Source: Armatimonadota bacterium (lineage in GTDB: Bacteria > Armatimonadota > Fimbriimonadia > Fimbriimonadales > Fimbriimonadaceae). Taken from it: a stretch of 64,000 nucleotides of DNA. Position 1 is the stretch's first letter; each line of letters opens with the position of its first letter. Positions 43,398 through 50,561 of the stretch are shown here, one piece after another. Where the stretch lies: NCBI GenBank assembly GCA_018268355.1, contig JAFDWR010000001.1, positions 1,079,858-1,143,857 of the forward strand, read 5' to 3'. The translations under genes were made by a program, and so were the position numbers. The notes under the pieces were generated by a model. It worked only from the letters and a program-made list of their open reading frames with translations. It ran no database searches and had not been told where the DNA came from.

Positions 43398-43775
43398 ATG
43401 GCGGTTGAGCGACCTCGCGGGTTTGAGCTTTGGGCTAAGTCCAACGTTTGGCAGCGCACGATTCGTCTGGCCCTGCGCCCCTGGAAGCTGACCCACGTTC
43501 AATATCTGCTCCTTGTGACCCTTGCCGACCTTGAGAAGCGGCGCGATGAGCCGATTCGCCAGGCCGACCTTGCCGCCGAAGCCAAGCTCGACCTCATGAT
43601 GACCAGCCAGGTCATCCGGTCGCTCGAAGAGCGCGGCCTGCTCCTGCGCTCGCCCCACCCCCACGACATGCGCGCCTTCATGATTGAGCCGACCCCCGAG
43701 GGCGAGAAGGTGCTGAAGGGTGCCCGGCCCGCCTTTGAGGCCGCCGAGACTGCTTTCTGGTCGGAATCCTCGTAG
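43398..43775 (+). CDS. MarR-family transcriptional regulator
   Basis: The protein has 125 residues from the ATG at 43398; the frame extends upstream through the kinase region, but that part is antisense. It has a helical N-terminus and a winged helix with the recognition region LDLMMTSQVIRSLEERGLLLR and a wing with PHDMRAFMIEPTPEGEKVL. It lies nine bases before the photolyase-like gene and probably controls it. Confidence 0.85.
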   Translation: MAVERPRGFELWAKSNVWQRTIRLALRPWKLTHVQYLLLVTLADLEKRRDEPIRQADLAAEAKLDLMMTSQVIRSLEERGLLLRSPHPHDMRAFMIEPTPEGEKVLKGARPAFEAAETAFWSESS

Positions 43776-43784
43776 AAAGCAGTC

Positions 43785-45227
43785 GTGGCGACACGGCATC
43801 TCCTCCTCGGTGACCAACTCTTCGACGGGTTGCCCGGCGTCGCGCCCAAGGCCGAGATCGTCATGATCGAGAGCCTCGACCTCTGCACCCGCGTGCGCCA
43901 TCACCAGCAAAAGGTCGTCCTGTTCCTGTCCGCGATGCGGCACATGCGCGACCGACTCCGGCGCGAGGGCCGGACCGTCCACTACGTGGAGCTGAACCCC
44001 GACGATCCAAGGTCGTTCCTTGACCAGGCGGCAGAGTTCTCGCCCGAGTCGTGCTACGAGCCAGCGGACCCCTTTGCTCGCGAGGCCCTCGGCGGGCTTC
44101 GCCACCTGCCGAACCCCAACTTCCTCACCACCGACGAGGATTGGGCCGCCTACCGTGGGCGGCACAAGCGACTCCGGATGGCCGACTTCTACGTCGAGCA
44201 GCGACGACGGCTCGGCCTCCTCATCGAGCCCGATGGCGAGCCGACCGGCGGCCGATGGAGCTTTGACGAAGACAACCGAAAGAAGCTCCCCAAGTCGGTC
44301 ATCGTGCCTCCGCGCCCGTGGCCGGTGGCGGACCCAACCACGCGAGAGGTCGTCCAAGTTGTCGAGCGAGTCCTTCCCCACCACCCCGGAAAGGCGGCCG
44401 ACTTCTGCTGGCCTGTGACCCACGAGGAAGCGGCCGACTGGCTCAGCGAGTTCCTCGAACACCGGCTGGACCTGTTTGGCGACTATGAGGACGCCCTCAG
44501 CCAGCGCGACGGCACCCTTTTCCACAGCCTGATCACCCCGATGCTCAACATCGGCCTACTCCTGCCCGGCCAAGTCCTCGACCTCGTCTTTGAGCGGCAC
44601 CGCCGTCGGCCCGTCCCACTGAACTCGCTGGAAGGCTTTGTTCGGCAGGTCATCGGATGGCGCGAATTCATCAAGAAGCTCGACCAAACTTATACACAAC
44701 CGACCAAAAACCACTTTGCGCACGACTGTAAGCTGGGTCCAAGCTGGTGGGACGGGACGACGGGGCTGATGCCGCTCGACCTCTCGATTCGGCGGGCGGA
44801 GCGGTTCGGCTGGATCCACCACATTGAGCGGCTGATGGTGGTGGGCGCGGCGATGCTGATGTGCGAGGTCGCGCCCGACGAGGCCTACCGTTGGTTCATG
44901 GAGATGACCCTCGATTCCGCCGATTGGGTCATGGCGCCCAACGTTCTTGGCATGAGCCAGTTTGCCGACGGCGGCCTGTTTGCAACCAAGCCTTATCTCA
45001 GCGGCTCGAACTACCTACGCAAGATGTCGGACTACCCCGCGGGCCCGTGGGAAGACGTTTGGGATGGCCTCTTCTGGCGGTTCATGAAGAAGAACGAGGC
45101 CAAACTCGTCTCGAACCACCGGCTCGGGATGCTGCTATCCGGCTTCGACCGGATTCCGGCGGCGCGAAGGGAGCGGATCCTATCCGCCGCCGAAGAGTTC
45201 ATCGAAACTCACACCGTGCGACCCTAG
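43785..45227 (+). CDS. Cryptochrome/photolyase-related protein (PhrB/FeS-BCP-like) without the iron-sulfur cysteines
   Basis: The protein has 480 residues from a GTG. The N-terminal alpha/beta domain begins RHLLLGDQLFDGLPG, and the helical FAD domain has GWREFIKKL, MAPNVLGMSQFADGG and ATKPYLSGSNYLRKMSDY, diagnostic of the prokaryotic (6-4) photolyase/FeS-BCP family. Characterised PhrB binds a 4Fe-4S cluster with four Cys. Here only C360 remains; after MSDY (residue 414 on) the CxxC and the Cys-bearing loop are replaced by PAGPWEDVW. It probably still binds FAD. It is cotranscribed with the MarR gene. Confidence 0.88.
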   Translation: MATRHLLLGDQLFDGLPGVAPKAEIVMIESLDLCTRVRHHQQKVVLFLSAMRHMRDRLRREGRTVHYVELNPDDPRSFLDQAAEFSPESCYEPADPFAREALGGLRHLPNPNFLTTDEDWAAYRGRHKRLRMADFYVEQRRRLGLLIEPDGEPTGGRWSFDEDNRKKLPKSVIVPPRPWPVADPTTREVVQVVERVLPHHPGKAADFCWPVTHEEAADWLSEFLEHRLDLFGDYEDALSQRDGTLFHSLITPMLNIGLLLPGQVLDLVFERHRRRPVPLNSLEGFVRQVIGWREFIKKLDQTYTQPTKNHFAHDCKLGPSWWDGTTGLMPLDLSIRRAERFGWIHHIERLMVVGAAMLMCEVAPDEAYRWFMEMTLDSADWVMAPNVLGMSQFADGGLFATKPYLSGSNYLRKMSDYPAGPWEDVWDGLFWRFMKKNEAKLVSNHRLGMLLSGFDRIPAARRERILSAAEEFIETHTVRP

Positions 45228-46003
45228 CCGAGGCCGCGCGAGGCCGCGCCATCGACAAGCAGGCTCACCCCGCTGACATAGCTGGCGGGGGCCGACGCGA
45301 GGAAGGTGATTGCGGCGGCAATCTCGTCGGGGGTGCCGAGGCGTCCCATTGGCGAGTCCTTGGCGACCTCTTCGAGCACTTCTTCCGGCGTTCGTGATTC
45401 GCGCTCGGCGCGCACTTCGGCGAGGTGGGTCTGGCGCTCGGTCATCGTGTGGCCGGGGAGGACGCCGTTCACCGTGATGCCGTGGGGTCCGAATTCGTGG
45501 GCTTGGAGCTTGGTGAGGGCCATGATTCCCGCGCGGAGGGTGGCCGAGATCGGCAGGATCGGTACCGGGTCCTTGGCGACGATCGAGGTGATGTGGACGA
45601 TCCGGCCCCACTTGGCTTCGATCATCATCGGGCTGACCAGGCGAACCATCCGGACGATGTTCAGGAGGGTGGAATCGACGCCGGCGCGCCACTGGTCATC
45701 GGTCATCTCGGTGAACCGACCGGCGGGCGGTCCGCCCGTGTTCGTGATGAGGATTTCGGGGGCTCCGACTTCGCGGACGGTGGTGGAGATCCACCATTCG
45801 AGGTCTGCGGGATTGGTGACGTCACAAACGTAGGGATAGGCGTCGCCGCCGATCTCGGCCACCGCTGCCTCAAGATGCTCTTCCGACCGCGAGCAGATGG
45901 AGACCCTGCAGCCCTCTTCGGCGAGCCGCTTTGCCGTTGCGAGGCCGATTCCCTTGCTCCCCGCCATGATCATGGCGACCTTGCCGCCGATGCCCAGTTC
46001 CAT
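45224..46003 (-). CDS. SDR-family oxidoreductase with atypical active site
   Basis: The protein has 259 residues. The dinucleotide-binding motif is MIMAGSKGIGLATAKRLAE and the structural motif NTGGPPAG replaces NNAG. The usual YxxxK is absent: the region reads ITSIVAKDPVPILPISATLRAG, as in a subset of FabG-like proteins. C-terminal VSGVSLLVDGAASRGLG is normal. The reaction cannot be named, and activity may differ from ordinary SDR dehydrogenases. Its stop shares four bases with the photolyase-like gene. Confidence 0.9.
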   Translation of the reverse strand: MELGIGGKVAMIMAGSKGIGLATAKRLAEEGCRVSICSRSEEHLEAAVAEIGGDAYPYVCDVTNPADLEWWISTTVREVGAPEILITNTGGPPAGRFTEMTDDQWRAGVDSTLLNIVRMVRLVSPMMIEAKWGRIVHITSIVAKDPVPILPISATLRAGIMALTKLQAHEFGPHGITVNGVLPGHTMTERQTHLAEVRAERESRTPEEVLEEVAKDSPMGRLGTPDEIAAAITFLASAPASYVSGVSLLVDGAASRGLG

Positions 46004-46033
46004 GGGTGTGAGCGTACCGGTAAACTAGTCGGC

Positions 46034-46119
46034 GGAGCGATGGCAGAGTGGTCGATTGCGGCGGTCTTGAAAACCGTTGACCGAAAGGTCCGGGGGTTCG
46101 AATCCCTCTCGCTCCGCCA
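46034..46119 (+). tRNA. tRNA-Ser(UGA)
   Basis: Acceptor strands GGAGCGA (46034-46040) and TCGCTCC (46109-46115) pair, followed by G and an encoded CCA. The anticodon loop CTTGAAA has TGA at 46068-46070. A long variable arm (GACCGAAAGGTC) marks a class II serine tRNA, and the T-loop is TTCGAAT. Confidence 0.96.
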
Positions 46120-46128
46120 CCGTTGAAG

Positions 46129-46377
46129 TCAGTTGTTGTCTTCTTTTTCCTCTGGCGTTTGCCTTAGTGCAGCGTTCCTTCTGATCGTGTAGCGAGCAAG
46201 GAACCACGCCAGCGCGAAGGGCGCGACGTAGGCGGCGGCGATGAGGACCACGCCGAGACGTGACTGCGCCGCCATGCTGTCGAGTTCCCGGTAGAAGAAC
46301 GCAAAGATGGCAACCCCGAGGAGTAAGCCTACGATCGCCGCGAAGGCGGGAGTATCTTGCCCGATGAACTTTCTCAT
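46129..46377 (-). CDS. Small membrane protein, hypothetical
   Basis: The protein has 82 residues from the ATG at 46377. Two transmembrane segments (FAAIVGLLLGVAIFAFFY and LGVVLIAAAYVAPFALAWFL) are followed by a basic and then acidic tail (RRNAALRQTPEEKEDNN). It starts close to the GC-rich repeat region and ends just after tRNA-Ser. No family is recognised. Confidence 0.65.
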   Translation of the reverse strand: MRKFIGQDTPAFAAIVGLLLGVAIFAFFYRELDSMAAQSRLGVVLIAAAYVAPFALAWFLARYTIRRNAALRQTPEEKEDNN

Positions 46378-46496
46378 GGCCCCGGGGCTAGTATAGGGCA
46401 AGGTGGGTCTTCGCGCCTCCCCGAGGCTGTCCCCGTGATGGTCAATATGCCTAGGCGTGTTTTGGGGCAGGCAAGCTTGCGGTTGCAGCAGCCACT

Positions 46497-46595
46497 CCCT
46501 CCCTCGCTGCGCTCGGGCTGCGCCTCGGCGCGAGAATGGGCTTGGGTCTCCCCGCCGCCCGAGGGCGGAGGAGGCGAAGCCGACGAGGGTGAGGC
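46497..46595. repeat. GC-rich intergenic repeat, copy 1
   Basis: These 99 bases match 47125-47223 with about two mismatches. Internal inverted elements are visible (CCGCCCGAGGGCGG). Related fragments (GCGCCTCCCCGAGG) lie just upstream of both copies. The element flanks the hypothetical gene at 46677 on both sides and is noncoding. Confidence 0.88.
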
Positions 46596-46676
46596 ACGGG
46601 GCCGGGCGGCGGGGGAAAATCCCTTGATCTCAACGTCACCCCCCGCGGACTCGCTCACCATCCAGTAAACGACGAA

Positions 46677-47063
46677 TCATCGTTCCCCAAACAGCTTGGC
46701 CCGCCATCGGGCCATCCAGGATGGGCGATTCTCATGCCGCCGCTCCGCGTTATGGACTCTGATCTTGACAATCTCGAATCGCTCCTTTCTCTCATCCTCG
46801 GTAAGGCCTTCTTTCATCAGGTACAGGTCGATACAGGAAGCAATATCTATCCTCCCGCCCAACCTTCTCCCCTCAGAATCGAAAATGTGGACGTATTCAT
46901 CGTCCATATCGTCAAGGTTCCATTCCTCCACCAGACCGGAGATGTCTTCGAGATCTTCCACGAGCCAGCACCAGGTGTCATCGATCCAACTCACGACATA
47001 GACTGGCGTCTTGATTTCGGGGTCAATCTTTGTATAGAACTTGCCTGATCCTCTGGTCGACAT
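46677..47063 (-). CDS. Hypothetical acidic protein between repeats
   Basis: The protein has 128 residues from the ATG at 47063, with GGAGGAG upstream. It is acidic (DIDDTWCWLVEDLEDIS-like segments, YVHIFDSEGRRLGGRIDIASC) and ends in a basic tail (WMARWRAKLFGER). The GGRIDIASC segment looks like a small beta domain. No signal peptide or known family is seen. It is bracketed by two copies of the 99-bp repeat and has lower GC than its neighbours, which may indicate acquisition. Confidence 0.65.
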   Translation of the reverse strand: MSTRGSGKFYTKIDPEIKTPVYVVSWIDDTWCWLVEDLEDISGLVEEWNLDDMDDEYVHIFDSEGRRLGGRIDIASCIDLYLMKEGLTEDERKERFEIVKIRVHNAERRHENRPSWMARWRAKLFGER

Positions 47064-47124
47064 GGCAGGTGTAACTCCTCCGATCCAATTATAGTTGGAA
47101 GCCTCGCGCCTCCCCGAGGCCACG

Positions 47125-47223
47125 CCCTCCCTCGCTGTGCTCGGGCTGCGCCTCGGCGCGAGAATGGGCTTGGGTCACCCCGCCGCCCGAGGGCGGAGGA
47201 GGCGAAGCCGACGAGGGTGAGGC
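47125..47223. repeat. GC-rich intergenic repeat, copy 2
   Basis: This matches 46497-46595 in the same orientation, 628 bases away. The ~310 bases between the hypothetical gene and the esterase gene contain this element and no other supported feature. A third, divergent relative lies at 10540-10603. Confidence 0.88.
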
Positions 47224-47377
47224 TGACCTAAAAGAGAGTCGTCTGCCCCATAGCACGCTTCTTCGCCGCCAACAGCGCGGGGACAGCCCGGGCCGGGCGG
47301 CGGGCTCTCCCGGCCCAATCAATACGTCCCACCCCAACCAAATCCGAAGCGCGCGACCCCCAAAAAGCGTCTAAGCT

Positions 47378-48277
47378 ATGACCATGATCCGACAAAGCCT
47401 TGCCGCCCTGCTCATCGCCGTCCACGCCGCTGCGTGGGCCGGTGGTGCCGTCGTTCGCACCGTGAACACCGTGAGCGTCGCGGGGACGGAGCGAACCTAC
47501 ATCCTCCGAATCCCAGCCAAGGTCAATGCCGCCAAGCCCGCCCCGCTCGTGATCGTGCTCCACGGATGGACTGCCTCCGGCGAACTCGCCGAGATCTACA
47601 CCAAGATGGCGGAAAAGGCGGACGAGGCTGGGTTCATCGTCGCCTTTCCGAACGGCACCGCGCCGGGCAAGGCGCTTGGCTGGAACACCGGATTCCTTAA
47701 CCTCGGCAAGTCGGGTGTGGATGACTTCGCCTTCATGGAGAGCCTTGTGAAGGACATCAGCGCGAAGGCGAAGGTCGACCCGAAGCAGGTCTACCTCTGT
47801 GGCCACTCAAACGGCGCGATGATGAGCCACGCGGCGGGGTCCAAGCTGTCCCGGCTGTTCGCGGCGATCGGCGTGGTGGCAGGGACGATCGGCCTCGACC
47901 AAGCCAAGCCGCCGATCCTCATGCCCCAACCCCAAGGGCCGGTGAGCGTGATCATCGTCCACGGCCAAAAGGACCCCACCGTTGGCTATGACCACTCGGC
48001 CAAGGCCCTCCTGGTTGGCGTTTCCGCACCGGACAGCGCGAGCTTCTGGGCGAAGTCGAACGGCTGCCAAGGCCCCAAGACCCTCCTCGACGATGCTAAT
48101 GCGAAGATCGAACTCTGGTCCAAGGGCCGCGCAGGAACCGAGGTGAAGCTCGTCACCGTGAAAAACGGCACCCACGATTGGCCGGGCGGCGTCTCGCGCT
48201 CGGGACCGGAAACGACGAGCAAGGTCAATGCCGCCGACTTGCTGTGGGACTTTTTTAGCAAGCATCGAAAGCCCTAA
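47378..48277 (+). CDS. Secreted esterase of the PHB depolymerase/LpqC type
   Basis: The protein has 299 residues. A signal peptide (MIRQSLAALLIAVHAAAWA) precedes an alpha/beta-hydrolase fold: LHGW oxyanion region (61-64), nucleophile elbow CGHSNGAMM (S144), an Asp in HGQKDPTVGY and a His in NGTHDWPGG. Such enzymes cleave short polyesters or feruloyl and acetyl groups of polysaccharides. The substrate is not visible. It stands alone; ftsK follows with its own promoter. Confidence 0.88.
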   Translation: MTMIRQSLAALLIAVHAAAWAGGAVVRTVNTVSVAGTERTYILRIPAKVNAAKPAPLVIVLHGWTASGELAEIYTKMAEKADEAGFIVAFPNGTAPGKALGWNTGFLNLGKSGVDDFAFMESLVKDISAKAKVDPKQVYLCGHSNGAMMSHAAGSKLSRLFAAIGVVAGTIGLDQAKPPILMPQPQGPVSVIIVHGQKDPTVGYDHSAKALLVGVSAPDSASFWAKSNGCQGPKTLLDDANAKIELWSKGRAGTEVKLVTVKNGTHDWPGGVSRSGPETTSKVNAADLLWDFFSKHRKP

Positions 48278-48282
48278 GTCGC

Positions 48283-48288
48283 TATAAT
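48283..48288 (+). promoter_or_regulatory. -10 box of ftsK
   Basis: TATAAT lies 41 bases before the ftsK ATG. The leader contains AAGGAAGG and a second purine tract close to the start. No clear -35 hexamer is seen. Confidence 0.6.
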
Positions 48289-48329
48289 GGCTTTAGGTTC
48301 GACCAAGGAAGGTCGAAAAGGACTTCAGG

Positions 48330-50561
48330 ATGAAGGTCACCGCACGTAGAGTTCCAGCCAGAGGGGCGGTCAAGGGAGTGTCCCAAAACCACAAACGACG
48401 AGAAGATATCGCGGGCATTTTGCTGATCACGATGTCGCTCATCGTCGGCTTCGCACTGGTCTTCCCCAATTCCGGTTTCATCGGCGAATTCCTTGGCTCG
48501 GCGGTTCGGGCCATGTTTGGCCGCGCGGCGATGGTCGCCCCCGCCTGCGGACTGCTGCTTGGCACCGCCTACCTGCTCGGCAAGCGCAGCTGGGGGCTCA
48601 CCCACCTCGCCTGGGGCCTCGGACTCCTCTTCCTCACCATCGTGGGCTTCCTTTCCCGTGAGCGCGAGGGCAACTTCTTTGACTATTCGCTGGTCCCGAA
48701 CGCAGGCGGCTATGTCGGCGCGATTGTCGGCTTCATCTTCGACAAGCTGCTCGCCGACGCGCGAAACATCGGCCTTGGCGCGCTCGGCATGATCGGCGTC
48801 GTCCTTTGCGTCGATACCCCGATTCGCCATTGGGGCGAACAGGTGCGCAACCGGGCCAAAAAGGTCCAATCGAGCCTTACTCGCAAGCCGAAGGGACGCG
48901 AAGTTCCCACCCGCGCGATTGTCGAGACCTCCTCCGACGACGTCCGCCGCATGGAGCCGCTCACCCGCGGCCTCCAAACCCAAGAGGTGGTCCCTGAGCG
49001 CAAGACCCTCTCACGCCGCGCGCCGATCATCACCGAATCGGAGCCCGTCACCAAGTCCACTCCGCCGCTGGTCCAACAAACGACGAAGGAGGGCTACGAA
49101 CTCCCGCCCCTCGCCCTTTTGAATTCGCCGGTGGAAAAGCCGAAGCGATCGCAGGCCGAGATGCAGCGCAACATCGAGACGCTCGAAGGCACCCTCGAGC
49201 AGTTCGGTATCGACGCAAACGTGGTGGAGATCGCCAACGGCCCCACGGTCACGCGCTACGAAATCCAGCTCGGCCCGGGCATCCGGGTCGCCAAGATCGT
49301 CAGCCTCGCCGATAACATTGCGATGGACCTCGCCGCCTCCCAGGTGCGTGTCGAAGCCCCGATCCCCGGCAAGGCAGCCATCGGCGTCGAAGTTCCGAAC
49401 ACGAAGCCGGTTCCCGTGAACCTACGCGAGGTCTGCGATTCCAAGGACTTCATCAACAACCCGAGCAAGCTCACCTTTGCCCTTGGCCAAGACGTCGCGG
49501 GGACGAACCGCTATGCCGACCTCACCCGAATGCCCCACCTGCTGATCGCGGGTGCGACGAACTCGGGCAAGTCCATCGGCCTCGCCTCGCTCATTACGAG
49601 CCTGCTCATGCGCAACTCGCCGAAGGACCTGCGGTTTGTCATGATTGACCCGAAGCGAGTCGAGCTCACCTTGTTCGACGGCATTCCCCACCTGCTTTGC
49701 CCGGTCATCAAGGACGTGAAGGAGGCCCCCGGCGTGCTCCGCGCGGTCTGCCGCGAGATGGATCGCCGCTATGACCTGCTGAGCGACAAGGGCTGCCGCA
49801 ACATCGACGGTTGGAACGAAAAGGCGACCTACCAAGACCGACTTCCCTACATCGTGGTCATCGTCGACGAGCTCGCCGACCTCATGATCGCCGCGCGCGC
49901 CGATGTGGAAACCGCGATTGTTCGCCTGGCCCAGCTCGCACGTGCGGTTGGCATCCACCTTGTCATCGCGACCCAGCGACCGTCTGCTGACGTCATCACC
50001 GGCCTCATCAAGACCAACATCCCATCGCGGGCGGCCTTTGCGGTCTCATCCCAGATCGACTCGCGGATCATCCTCGACGAAAAAGGCGCCGAAGACCTCA
50101 TCGGTCGGGGCGACATGCTCTTCCTCCCCATCGACGCTAGCAAGCCGCTCCGAATCCAGGGCTGCTATGTCTCCGAGAAGGAGATCGATGCAATCTGTAA
50201 GTTCTGGCGCGAGCAGGAGAGCGCGAACTACACGCTCCAGCCGATCAATGCCGAGGAGCCCCACGACGGCGCGAAGGAGCGCGGCGACTTTGCCGGCGAG
50301 AGCGACCCCCTGTTTGAAGAAGTCGTGCGATGGGTGGTCGATCGCGGCCAGGCTTCGACCTCGATGATCCAGCGCAAGTTTTCGATTGGATTCCAGCGCG
50401 CTTCACGCCTGCTCGACAACATGGAAGAGCGCGGCGTGGTGGGCCCGCGCGACGGACCCCGCCCCCGCGAAGTCCTGATCGGCCACGGCGAGATCGACAC
50501 CGTGATGGGCCGGGCGAACCGCTACCGCGAGGAAGAAATGGGCTTCATCGGCGACGACTAG
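48330..50561 (+). CDS. ftsK: DNA translocase FtsK/SpoIIIE
   Basis: The protein has 743 residues. About four N-terminal membrane segments (ILLITMSLIVGFALVFP, MVAPACGLLLGTAYLLG, LAWGLGLLFLTIVGFL, and one near 130) are followed by a short linker, the motor with Walker A GATNSGKS (near residue 410), LRFVMIDPKRVEL and YIVVIVDELADLM, and a C-terminal gamma winged helix (SMIQRKFSIGFQRASRLLDNMEERGVV). It pumps chromosome ends through the division septum. The linker is shorter than in E. coli FtsK. Confidence 0.96.
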   Translation: MKVTARRVPARGAVKGVSQNHKRREDIAGILLITMSLIVGFALVFPNSGFIGEFLGSAVRAMFGRAAMVAPACGLLLGTAYLLGKRSWGLTHLAWGLGLLFLTIVGFLSREREGNFFDYSLVPNAGGYVGAIVGFIFDKLLADARNIGLGALGMIGVVLCVDTPIRHWGEQVRNRAKKVQSSLTRKPKGREVPTRAIVETSSDDVRRMEPLTRGLQTQEVVPERKTLSRRAPIITESEPVTKSTPPLVQQTTKEGYELPPLALLNSPVEKPKRSQAEMQRNIETLEGTLEQFGIDANVVEIANGPTVTRYEIQLGPGIRVAKIVSLADNIAMDLAASQVRVEAPIPGKAAIGVEVPNTKPVPVNLREVCDSKDFINNPSKLTFALGQDVAGTNRYADLTRMPHLLIAGATNSGKSIGLASLITSLLMRNSPKDLRFVMIDPKRVELTLFDGIPHLLCPVIKDVKEAPGVLRAVCREMDRRYDLLSDKGCRNIDGWNEKATYQDRLPYIVVIVDELADLMIAARADVETAIVRLAQLARAVGIHLVIATQRPSADVITGLIKTNIPSRAAFAVSSQIDSRIILDEKGAEDLIGRGDMLFLPIDASKPLRIQGCYVSEKEIDAICKFWREQESANYTLQPINAEEPHDGAKERGDFAGESDPLFEEVVRWVVDRGQASTSMIQRKFSIGFQRASRLLDNMEERGVVGPRDGPRPREVLIGHGEIDTVMGRANRYREEEMGFIGDD

